A stretch of DNA of 64,000 bases from Siphonodentalium dalli (taxonomy: Eukaryota > Mollusca > Scaphopoda > Gadilida > Siphonodentaliidae): contig CP136061.1 of the NCBI GenBank assembly GCA_032622095.1, forward strand, positions 49,419,797 to 49,483,796. The letters run 5' to 3'. The notes under the pieces are model-generated. The model was not told where the DNA came from. It did not search any database and worked only from the letters and a program-made list of their open reading frames with translations. This document shows positions 1 to 8,772 of the stretch, in pieces. How positions within the stretch are numbered: position 1 is the first letter of the stretch; every line of letters starts with the position of its first letter. The translations under genes were made by a program, and so were the position numbers.

Positions 1-194
1 AAACAGCTAACAAAAGTGAACTACGTCAAATTCGCGAAACATTTTAAGGGTAGAGCTACTACCAACAACCTGGTTCATTAGACGTGTCTTCCTTCATCTT
101 CTAAATCAATATATTGTTGTTTTGTACTGTGTATTAGGAGAAATTATGAGTCTTAAGCCATAGACATAACTTTCGTGTACTATTTTCACTGCAG

Positions 195-300
195 AAATCA
201 TCAGACCCTTGCTATGCCAGGTCTTGCGATGACATTTCGATATGCATTCCAACCCAAACAGATTCCGGCGGATATCGCTGTGTCCAGTTAGATTATACAG
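195..300 (+). CDS. EGF-like exon of a secreted/membrane C-type lectin gene (5' end of gene outside window)
   Basis: The exon is bounded by an acceptor ending TGCAG (191-194) and a donor GTAAGA (301). Read from base 195 it is open to the donor and encodes about 35 residues with the Cys spacing of an EGF-like module (DPCYARSCDDISIC, then GGYRC). The end phase is 1, which matches the next exon at 938 (a split Gly codon). EGF modules are common beside lectin domains in invertebrate extracellular proteins. No start codon or signal peptide is visible, so the gene starts upstream of the window. It is too short for ORF finding; frame agreement with three downstream exons is the main support. Confidence 0.6.
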
Positions 301-937
301 GTAAGAGACGCTATAAGGGACATATCAATTGATTTTGGAACAGATTAGTTTATTTGGATATCATGAGACTGTTAATTTTGCAGGTGGAGATAGATTCAGA
401 TTCAAATCAGTTTCCAATTATCGCATTTGACATTACGGATATTAATATTATACAATTAACATAAATATGAAACTAACATACACAATAATTGAAATAACAT
501 ATTAAAAGGTTAGTATGGTGTACGGGTTTATGCATAGCATAAATGTTACGTCAAACTTGCATTTGCTGAAACAATTTATGCGCATACTACCTGATACTAC
601 CGAATATAAAATATGACAAATTCGTTTTATACTCTTTTTTTGCTGAATATTGGATGTGTTGCGTACATGGGAATTGGAAGGGGATAAACACGCTTTCTTT
701 TGTGATTTTAGGAAATTCACTGAGTGGGGTTGACGGCCGAAAATATTCCCGTTGCTTAACCAATATAAGTTCATATTAGATCATGAAACCCTCAGATAAA
801 CAATAACAATAGACAGTATAGTTATTACCTCAACTGCCCTATCTCATTAACTACATCATAACATGTCTCAATATAATAGGTTTGTTATCGGAACTATTTG
901 TAATTTGGCATGTACATTATGTCTTTCTCGCATACAG
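301..937 (+). other. Intron between EGF and Thr-rich exons
   Basis: A+T-rich sequence starting GTAAGA and ending CATACAG. No other gene or repeat was recognised in it. Confidence 0.55.
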
Positions 938-1006
938 GTGGGGTGACTGCGACAACATCATCAACAACAAGAACAACAACAACAATAACAACGACTACTA
1001 CTACTT

Positions 1007-1064
<58 letters not shown>

Positions 1065-1294
1065 GACTACAACAACAACAACAGCAACAGCAACAACAAC
1101 AAAAACAACAACAACGACGACGACAACAACAACAACAACAACAGCTTCAACAACAACGACAACAACAATAACAACAACGACGACGACAACAACAACAACA
1201 ACAACGACAACGACAACGACGACAACAACAACACCAACAACGACAACAACACCAACAACGACCACCACTTCTGCATGCACACCGATACATGCAG
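938..1294 (+). CDS. Thr-rich mucin-like stalk exon of the C-type lectin gene
   Basis: The exon starts after CATACAG with two bases that complete a Gly codon begun at 300, and ends at a phase-1 donor (G|GTACCT, 1295). It encodes about 118 residues, mostly Thr with a few Ser, Ile, Ala and Pro, then a short Cys-containing tail (SACTPIHAG). The DNA looks like a trinucleotide microsatellite, yet the unit changes between ACT, ACA, ACG and ACC, all Thr codons, and never leaves frame. Such Thr stretches are usually O-glycosylated stalks separating extracellular modules. The same stretch gives open frames on both strands (poly-Asn, poly-Val); those are by-products. A frame-neutral expanded microsatellite is the alternative, but the flanking splice phases favour real coding sequence. 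Confidence 0.6.
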
Positions 1295-1747
1295 GTACCT
1301 GTAATGTACATGTATATCGTGAAGATTTTTGTAACACATTGTTAACCGTTTGTATATTTGTTGTAGGCTAAACTGTGCTAACGATGTGAATTTATTTTGA
1401 TTCTGGGATCAGGAACAGTAAACATTAAATATATACACGCTCCCCATCCGACAGTCGGGATACATTGTTTGGATTGTTAAAAAATACGCTAGTGTATACG
1501 CCGTCAATCCTCTTTTCAAGTCCATATATTGGTACACGTGACACATATATGTTATCCACCGCTTACTACCTATATTGCCTACATAAAGCCTACCTAATAC
1601 TCGTTACGTTTATTACGTCAATGTAGCTTTACTATGTATGTGACGTAATTATATATGCAAATTGCGCTGGTAACTAGGGACACCAACCGACCTAAATGAT
1701 GTCATTGTGATTTTGGGACGTTTTTCGTCCATAATTCATCATTAATT
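1295..1747 (+). other. Intron, proximal part, before the retrotransposon nest
   Basis: A+T-rich intronic sequence between the donor at 1295 and the first DIRS-type copy. I see no gene in it. Confidence 0.5.
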
Positions 1748-2287
1748 AGCCAAGGGTTCGAGGAAAAATAAAATTCTTCTAAATTTAATAATTTAATTAG
1801 ACGCAAGATATTTTCTATTGAGACTACATGTACAAAATTCATTCTCACAACAGAAAATAAATTATTTCAAGACAAACATGCAAGTTAATAAATAGTACAT
1901 AGACATGCATGGACAAAACACATGCCAGACAACACTGTACACATCAACATTCATTCGATTTATTTCAACCCGCCCACAATGTAGGAAAGACATTAAATAT
2001 TTCTGAATGGGATGGGAGGGTGGGAAAGTTTTAAAACTTGTAGCCTCAGAAGAAAATATCAATATAATGAAGAAATTAACAAAGGTAATTAGAAATTCCC
2101 GCGAAAAGGGGGGTGCGTCAATCTAAACCAATGAAAAGGCGAGGTGTAAATTTAAACCAATGAAAAGGCGAGAAAATATACTGTAATTAACATATTAAAA
2201 CTATTGAACTATGGAAGACCAGATCGTACCTAAAGAAATTCTCGAATCACCGTTTGCTAATTAATTTATTTGATGTCAAATAGAACC
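1748..2287 (-). mobile_element. Internally deleted copy of the DIRS-type element, in tandem with the full copy
   Basis: Bases 1748-1974 repeat the left end of the full element (2292 onward, interrupted there by an insertion and resumed at 3884-4014). About 2024-2287 repeats its right end (8497-8768). The two ends are joined through roughly 48 bp (about 1975-2023) that I do not find in the full copy. All coding capacity is lost. AATT precedes it (1744-1747) and separates it from the full element (2288-2291). Its G run is 6 bases (2108-2113) where the full copy has 15 (8580-8594). It preserves the uninterrupted form of the hAT-like insertion site, so it serves as an empty-site control. Confidence 0.8.
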
Positions 2288-2394
2288 AATTAGCCAAGGG
2301 TTCGAGGAAAAATAAAATTCTTCTAAATTTAATAATTTAATTAGACGCAAGATATTTTCTATTGAGACTACATGAACAAAATTCATTCTCACAA

Positions 2395-3876
2395 CAGGGG
2401 GGGGGGGGGGTCGGAAAAAATTTCCAGGCACGTATGATGATTTTGTTTTTTCCGGCCTCGGACCACCCACCCACCCAATTTCTTCCGTTTCCGGCCTTTT
2501 TTTCCAGGCAATTTTGGACACCCACCCTTTTTTTTTCCGTTTCAGGAAGTTTTTTCCGGTCAGTTTTGGACACCCACCCCCCTTAAATTTGAGAAAAATT
2601 ATCAATTGAGCAACCAAATAGCTGATTATCCTGCATTATCATAATTTATTGCGCTATATTTGAATAGAACAGTGCATAATGAGATAACTATACTATTTGA
2701 ATTTATCATATAAGTGTCAATAATCAAGAAATGTGTCAACATAATCACATTTCTAGGGATATATAGGCAGAGTGCCAAGGTTTTTATTAACATTCATTTT
2801 CATAATATATAGTCACATGATCTAGTCACATAATCACATTTGAGTATTCTACAGAATACATGGTACCGGTACAACAAATTTCAGATTATTTGATATTTTG
2901 ATATTTGCTATGTGATATACAGTAATGCCCTAATTAATCGACTCCATAACCACAGCAGAATAATGGGTAATTTAATTTTAATTTCCGACTAAATCCTGAA
3001 AATTACCCATTATTCTGCTGTGGTTATGGAGTCGTTTAATTAGGGCATTACTGTATTGCTGGAATCAAATTGTTTATCAAAACATGTGGAAATACAACTG
3101 TTCATCCCAGTTCATCCCAGTTTGAAGAATAATGCTAATACCAAACATAACCATGATATACATGCGTGACTCTTCTTGGGGCATCTCAGAAACCAGAACT
3201 GAGGAAACATGTTATAGCATGTAATGGCAGGCTGGTAGCCACTGCCTGAAGTGAAGTAATAGGCTTCGTAATAATTGGGAATAATATGGATGGATAGCCC
3301 AATTTTACTTCTTTTTTTGCTCACGATATCAGTGACGATAAAATCTTCGTTACTCTGATTAACATTACAAGCTGATCCACATTAACATGGAAAACAATGT
3401 GAAATTGTTCAAGCTGGCCCGGCTGGCCTTCAATTTATTTGTTAAGATTTTGTTTTACGTTGTCAAAAGTCTATTTTATTCCATTATTTATTATATCTTT
3501 ATTTCCAAGTCACATATGGTCAAGTGTGCTTTCATTTTATTGCTTATTTTCAGCTGAGTTCTGCATAGTTATTCTTATTTTGTTGTATCAGTAGATGGTA
3601 TCCTGATTAAATTGTATTTTCCCAATAGCGCAGTGTCTAGTTCTATCAAGTTGAATTTGGGTTATTGTTGGCCATTGTGCAACTGATCCAACTTCTGATA
3701 ACCTCTATATGTAGTATAGCATTAGTATTAACTATATATGACCTGTTTCTGTTCAAAACACATCAAAATAAGACTCAATAGCAGGAATGGAAAAAACTGT
3801 TTTTTGGACCCAAGAGACACCAACCCACCCCATCATACGTGCCTGGAATTTTTTTCCGACCCCCCCCCCCCCCCTG
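2395..3876. mobile_element. Non-autonomous hAT-like DNA transposon with poly-G termini, inserted in the DIRS element
   Basis: Both ends carry an inverted repeat: CAG, a G run (14 on the left, 15 on the right), TCGG, A-run, TTCCAGGCACGTATGATG. CTCACAA lies on both sides (2388-2394 and 3877-3883), extendable to 10 bp because CAG is shared. The deleted DIRS copy shows the uninterrupted site at about 1839-1851. A 7-10 bp duplication and CAG termini suit hAT, but the exact duplication length is ambiguous. No transposase ORF is present. Subterminal short repeats around TTTTGGACACCCACCC occur at about 2500-2580. Confidence 0.7.
2920..3053. mobile_element. Palindromic TA-flanked MITE (mariner/Tc1-like), nested in the hAT-like element
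   Basis: A 134-bp near-perfect foldback with arms of about 53 bp starting CAGTAATGCCCTAATTAA and ending in its reverse complement. TA flanks both ends (2918-2919, 3054-3055). TA duplication and CAG termini fit mariner/Tc1-type MITEs. No coding capacity. Confidence 0.75.
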
Positions 3877-4065
3877 CTCACAACAGAAAATAAATTAATT
3901 CAAGACAAACATGCAAGTTAATAAATAGTACATAGACATGCATGGACAAAACACATGCCAGACAAGTGAGACAACACTGTACACATCAACATTCATTCGA
4001 TTTATTTCAACCCGCCAAGCACTTGGGCACCATTCCATAGGACATCAATGAATGCCTGTATAAAG

Positions 4066-5095
4066 TTATATATATTTATCCAAAATTGATTGTTTCATGC
4101 GATTGGCTAACACATACCTATCTTTCAAAGAATAATGTAGATAACGCTTGTAGCAATCGCTAGACCAATCGCCCATTAATTGAATAAATTCACTAGGTAC
4201 TTGCGCCTTAAATGCCCACGAGGCGCCGCCCCTTCTAAAACTATGCGAAGAATAAAGTAAGGGGGTCTTCTCCAATATCTACTAACCGAAGCCTCAAAAA
4301 CTTTTGAAATTGAGAATAAGTTACTGGCTTAACCTTACCATTAGTACGTATTTGGAATGCTGGTTCAAAATCTGCTGACGGGTTAAGCTTAACCATAGCC
4401 TTAAAGGCTTTAACAGGGCAAAGGACCGATCCCGGAATGGCTACAACTGGTAACTTTAAAATACGTTGTCCAAACTGAATGGTCTTTGACCACTTAATAA
4501 TGACAAAAAGCACATTATCTGTAATAAAAATATCTTGTCTACACAACTGATGCGACGCATCAAAAGAAGTAGCGGTATCTGGTACTAAATTAGACTTACG
4601 AAGAAAAAGATAAAAGGCCAAAAGGAAAATACACCAGTGAGTAACATGAATAGGGTCATCCTGATTAATATGAACATGAATCATCTCTAAAATAGTAGGG
4701 GTTATTGGAAGGGCTTGACGGACACAATGTGGCTTAATTCTTCCTAATCCTCTATATAACAATGACAATTCATAGGAATTAAAGAACTCGCAATCCAAAG
4801 AAAGATTTAAGTGAAAGATCTTAACTCCACTTACATAATTCCTAATAGCTTCCACTGACTTGAAGCTCCTGCTTAGAAACTGAGCAAACAATATACTTAC
4901 TTCTAAAGTAGATGGAATTGGTTCTATTGAAAAATACAGACAGAAGAGGAAATAGGATTTCCATTGTATGAGATGATTTTTTTGAGTGCCAACCGCAAAC
5001 GCCTTAGACTTTGACACCTTAGCTTCTTTATTCAGTTGCGAGATCTCTGATTCTATAAATAAATTACCATTCATGCGTGAAGTTGAACATTTCAT
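4066..5095 (-). pseudogene. Tyrosine recombinase of the DIRS element (one frameshift)
   Basis: Tyrosine recombinases of DIRS elements insert the circular cDNA in place of a DDE integrase. The frame from 5095 to 4241 holds the N-terminal and central parts, including the box I arginine in LAFYLFLRKSNLVP (about residue 166). The remainder (4275-4066) holds box II, HSFRRGG (H-x-x-R), followed by GDWSSDCYKRYLHY with the Trp and candidate nucleophilic tyrosines. All catalytic positions are thus present but split by a one-base shift in a run of five C (about 4262-4266). Its start overlaps the RT/RNase H ORF by 32 bases. The lesion could be real decay or a homopolymer sequencing error. Confidence 0.85.
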
Positions 5096-5951
5096 TATTT
5101 ACATGCACTTCTTCCATTGACATATTTTGTTTACGGACGTACTCCTGAAACTCATTTCTATAGATTTCTCCATCATCCCACCTTGATAGACAGTCTGCCT
5201 GTCTATTGTTTACACCAATAATATGTTTAGCCCGAATTTCGAATTGAAATTTTGCAGCAAAGAACAAAATTTCTCTGAGACATTCTTGAAGAAATGAGTT
5301 CCGAGAAGCACCTCGGTTTAACACAAATACTGAAGTGCTATTGTCACAATTTACCATTATCCGCTTCCCAGTCAAAAGTGGAGCCCATAACTTCACACAG
5401 AGTACAATGCTCAGCATCTCTAATTCATTTATATGCCTACCACTAATATTTTCTGGGAAAATAGCATGAAAAAACTTGTTTCCGAACAGACCTCCGCATG
5501 CTCTCAATGTTGAATCAGAGGAAATAAATTCATCTGGATTGGACCACTCTTCCAAAACCATCATTGAGATGCCATTGTAAGAGGGTAAAAATCGAGCCCA
5601 CCAGAGCAAATCTCTCTTCACATAGTAAGGAATGTCCAACACTTTAGGTGAGTTGAAATTAAAGGTCCTGAGCCATGAAAGAATTCTCGAAACGAAAATC
5701 CTTCCTGGACGGACACATGTAGAAATAAAATTTAATTTTCCTAATAACGATTGCACCTCTTTAAGAGATGCCGAAGATTTACGGAGCCAAATTTGAACCA
5801 ATTTCAAAATTTCTAAAACTCTTTCCTTTGTTACTTCCAGTGTAAGCTTGACTGTATCTAATTTAACTTCAAGAAAAACCATAGAAGTTGAAGGAGGAGA
5901 CGCTTTATTTTCAGACTCAGTCAAGCCCCACATACCTAAAACATCACCCAA
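5064..5951 (-). CDS. RT C-terminal part and RNase H of the DIRS element
   Basis: A 295-residue frame continuing the reverse transcriptase from the YLDD motif. After the RT connection region it carries RNase H: SSDST (D146), INELEML (E176/E178), VNCDNS (D203) and NNRQADCLSR (D253), the four expected acidic positions. It degrades the RNA of the RNA:DNA hybrid during reverse transcription. The upstream 365-residue ORF should join it directly; the break is a one-base shift at a G run near 5992-5995. The 3' end overlaps the recombinase ORF, as is usual in compact DIRS elements. Confidence 0.85.
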   Translation of the reverse strand: MGDVLGMWGLTESENKASPPSTSMVFLEVKLDTVKLTLEVTKERVLEILKLVQIWLRKSSASLKEVQSLLGKLNFISTCVRPGRIFVSRILSWLRTFNFNSPKVLDIPYYVKRDLLWWARFLPSYNGISMMVLEEWSNPDEFISSDSTLRACGGLFGNKFFHAIFPENISGRHINELEMLSIVLCVKLWAPLLTGKRIMVNCDNSTSVFVLNRGASRNSFLQECLREILFFAAKFQFEIRAKHIIGVNNRQADCLSRWDDGEIYRNEFQEYVRKQNMSMEEVHVNNEMFNFTHEW

Positions 5952-5985
5952 TGTGTTGTAAGCTTGCTCTGCTCGCTCTGGGACC

Positions 5986-7083
5986 TCAGCCCCAGGTTAA
6001 ATCGTCCAAATAGTTTACAATATCACAATTTCTTGCTTTGCATGTATAAGCCACAGCATTGGTGATTCTTTGGCAAATATAAGCCGCAGACCGCAATCCC
6101 ATGCTTAAAACTCTATCGCAATAGATTTGTCCACGCCATTTGTATGCAACGAGGTGAATGTCACCTGGATCTATATGAAATTGACGGTAGGCCCGAGAAA
6201 GGTCCCTTGAAAACAATTTACAAGCTTTGCCCTTTTCTTTGACTAATTTAACCAAAGTATCTACTGATGGATACTGAAGACAAACTTTCTCACCCAGATA
6301 AGAATCCTTGGGGATTCTCTCATTGACAGACTTGCCTTTGGGGAAACTTAAATCCATTATAACACGCCTCTCATTGGTATCTTTCTTTGGGACTGTGTTA
6401 ATAGGGTTAAATTTCAGTGGCACATTGAATGGATTTGAATTGAAAGGTCCAATGATAGAATTATTTCCTATTTCTTTAACTAAGTAACAATCCAAATGAC
6501 GTGGAAAATCTCGTGCACCTTTGTGATTTCTCACTGCTTGATTAATAATGCTCTGCGCATTATCCACCCCTATGGGGAATCCAAATTCGAGAAGTTTACA
6601 GAGCTCCTTGTCTTCGTAAACCTCGAGCATAAGTTTAATATTTTCGATATTCAAGCCACTTTTAACTGGAATTTGGGTCGATTCAAAATTATACTTCCCT
6701 GACTCCAAAACAGAATTATGATCACTAATTAAATCTTCCATTTGGGGACTGCATGCAGTAGAAAAACAACTCTTTTTGGAAGATTTGTGTGTGGGACGAA
6801 CTAACTGTTCTGAACTTGACTGAATCAACTCAGACATTCTTTCATCAGAACCAGTATCATTCATACACAAGTACAATTCAACTGGATCTTCTGAAATTGT
6901 AACTGTCTGTCTCAATTCAAACAAAACTTCAGCACATACTGTGTCGACATGAAATTCTGGCTTGAATTTTTTACTCTGAGAGTGCTCATTGACTTGAAGT
7001 ATTGAATCCTTAAACTCTGTATTCGTTTTAACGTTATTTATAATAGGTTCAACACATGTATTGTTATTAGGATCACTGTTCAC
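5986..7083 (-). CDS. Reverse transcriptase N-terminal part of the DIRS element
   Basis: A 365-residue frame with about 190 residues of low-complexity N-terminal extension, then RT. Fingers motif NTVPKKDTNERRVIMDLSFP, motif A FSRDLSRAYRQFH (catalytic D294) and motif C NYLDDLTWG (D360, D361) are clear. The frame stops three residues after motif C. The expected continuation (AEVPERAEQAYNTLG) is open in the neighbouring frame, so RT and RNase H are one protein broken by a one-base shift within GGGG. Its start lies 108 bases after the Gag-like ORF. Confidence 0.87.
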   Translation of the reverse strand: MNSDPNNNTCVEPIINNVKTNTEFKDSILQVNEHSQSKKFKPEFHVDTVCAEVLFELRQTVTISEDPVELYLCMNDTGSDERMSELIQSSSEQLVRPTHKSSKKSCFSTACSPQMEDLISDHNSVLESGKYNFESTQIPVKSGLNIENIKLMLEVYEDKELCKLLEFGFPIGVDNAQSIINQAVRNHKGARDFPRHLDCYLVKEIGNNSIIGPFNSNPFNVPLKFNPINTVPKKDTNERRVIMDLSFPKGKSVNERIPKDSYLGEKVCLQYPSVDTLVKLVKEKGKACKLFSRDLSRAYRQFHIDPGDIHLVAYKWRGQIYCDRVLSMGLRSAAYICQRITNAVAYTCKARNCDIVNYLDDLTWG

Positions 7084-7190
7084 CTCTTTGTTTTCAAAGG
7101 CATGTTTCTTTGCTTCCTGTGATAATAAATATTGTGGATAAAAACACTTTGCTAAAGGATTTAATTCCGATTCAGTTAACTTTTGGATAT

Positions 7191-8420
7191 TTAATTGTCA
7201 TCTACTTGGTGGAAATGGACATGCCGATGAACACTCAGGGTGAACAGCCTTCTGCTTCTTTTCATTCCAACAAAACAAGTGGCACAAAAATGCTCCACTG
7301 ATCTTTCCTTACCTTTTATGGTAGCCCTATGAGGTGAATTCAGGTTACAACGATTCCTCTGATACAGAGAACAAAACCATGGCTGAGACTCAGTCCCACT
7401 TATTTCATTCCCACCATGCGGCACTGAACTTTCTGATTTCCCATAACTCTTGTTGGCCCTGTAACTACTAGTATTTACTTTGATATGCCTAGCTAAAATT
7501 GGACCTTCAAATTGAGCAGGGTCATCGTCCCATGAATTTTCCCCTATCTCTATGCGCCTCAACCAATCGGCATAAAAATTTAACAAGGCTCTCCATTCAT
7601 AAACGTTATAATAATAACTTATTTTTTTTAAGAGAGCCAGTCTACCCTTCCTTTCCAAGGCGCTAATACCAAGTCTAATGATTATTTCAGTTTCGCCTGC
7701 CACGAACTGTTGAAAGGTGAGATTGGCGAATTGAATATTGGAATTTACAAACTTAAATTTCAGTGCCGAATGAGGGAATAATTGTGGTTTAAGTACTACA
7801 TCACTTGCCTTGGCTTCAATACCTGATTTTACTCGTCGTTTTGATTTCTTCCGGCGAGAGTCATTATCAGACCTATTTACCTCACTATCACTATCAGAGC
7901 TTTCACAACCAGTGTCACTGTGACTGTCAACTTTACCACCAAACACGCCATGTTTTCGAAGATGAGAGTCAGCAAGTTTGCTCAATTTGTCCATTTTTCT
8001 CAGGTCCTCCAAATTTATAATGTTTTCTATAACAGGAGACTGTTTTTTATATCTTTTAGTACCTTTGAGGTGTTTCTTTCTCTGCAAAAGTTCGTTTTGC
8101 AACTCGTCTCTCGCTTGGCGTTTCATTTGACGGCGCTGCAATAATTCAACTTCCGCCAGTTCGACCTTCAATTTCTCCATATCCTCGTCCAGAAGTGTAT
8201 CCTCGTCTTTACCTTCATGTTCAGGGATCTCTTCAAACTCATCATCCTGAACGGATTCTTTTTTAATTTCTTCTTCAGTGGAAGAATCACTTTGGTCTAT
8301 TCCTTCGCTCATTTTCTTGTAATTGAGCTTCTTAGGATTTCGAAGTTTCCGAGAGGGTATCATGTATGGTGTCACAGTGTCGCTATGACAACAGCGTAAA
8401 TCACAACAAACAGTTTTCAA
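7191..8420 (-). CDS. Gag-like ORF1 of the DIRS element
   Basis: An intact 409-residue frame, first ORF of the element in its own orientation. It has an acidic stretch (about residues 40-85), a Lys/Arg-rich stretch with coiled-coil character (about 85-130), and near the C terminus a Cys/His cluster beginning WFCSLYQRNRCN and ending HFCATCFVG, of the type seen in ORF1 of Ngaro-like elements. It probably packages the RNA into particles. The first ATG gives an unusual Cys-rich leader; the internal ATG of MSEGIDQ (about residue 37) may be the real start. No frame damage is visible, unlike RT and YR downstream. Confidence 0.7.
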   Translation of the reverse strand: MKTVCCDLRCCHSDTVTPYMIPSRKLRNPKKLNYKKMSEGIDQSDSSTEEEIKKESVQDDEFEEIPEHEGKDEDTLLDEDMEKLKVELAEVELLQRRQMKRQARDELQNELLQRKKHLKGTKRYKKQSPVIENIINLEDLRKMDKLSKLADSHLRKHGVFGGKVDSHSDTGCESSDSDSEVNRSDNDSRRKKSKRRVKSGIEAKASDVVLKPQLFPHSALKFKFVNSNIQFANLTFQQFVAGETEIIIRLGISALERKGRLALLKKISYYYNVYEWRALLNFYADWLRRIEIGENSWDDDPAQFEGPILARHIKVNTSSYRANKSYGKSESSVPHGGNEISGTESQPWFCSLYQRNRCNLNSPHRATIKGKERSVEHFCATCFVGMKRSRRLFTLSVHRHVHFHQVDDN

Positions 8421-8772
8421 CGACTTGTTTCAACAGTTTCGATTCAATTTCGCTATTATCAATGCGAAAATCAAGATTGAGGATCAAACATCAAAGAAAG
8501 TTTTAAAACTTGTAGCCTCAGAAGAAAATATCAATATAATGAAGAAATTAACAAAGGTAATTAGAAATTCCCGCGAAAAGGGGGGGGGGGGGGGTGCGTC
8601 AATCTAAACCAATGAAAAGGCGAGGTGTAAATTTAAACCAATGAAAAGGCGAGAAAATATAATGTAATTAACATATTAAAACTATTGAACTATGGAAGAC
8701 CAGATCGTACCTAAAGAAATTCTCGAATCACCGTTTGCTAATTAATTTATTTGATGTCAAATAGAACCAATT

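Larger units (their letters stand above)
2292..8768 (-). mobile_element. DIRS-order tyrosine-recombinase retrotransposon (Ngaro/DIRS-like), nearly full length
   Basis: The order on the - strand is a Gag-like ORF (8420-7191), reverse transcriptase/RNase H (7083-5064, one frameshift) and tyrosine recombinase (5095-4066, one frameshift). RT plus a recombinase instead of a DDE integrase is diagnostic of the DIRS order. I see no methyltransferase ORF, which fits Ngaro-type rather than DIRS1-type elements, but I could not resolve the terminal repeat architecture. AATT lies at both outer borders and at the junction with the tandem deleted copy. Length is 6477 bp, including a 1482-bp hAT-like insertion. 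It lies antisense in the large intron of the C-type lectin gene. Confidence 0.85.

Noticed and set aside
882-1339. Overlapping open frames on both strands through the ACN repeat (poly-Asn, poly-Tyr, poly-Val, poly-Leu)
   Set aside because: They are by-products of a trinucleotide repeat; only the Thr frame agrees with splice sites and with neighbouring exons.
5986-5996. Programmed frameshift between RT and RNase H
   Set aside because: No pseudoknot-like structure was evident and the recombinase has a similar homopolymer break, so mutation or sequencing error is more economical; not excluded.
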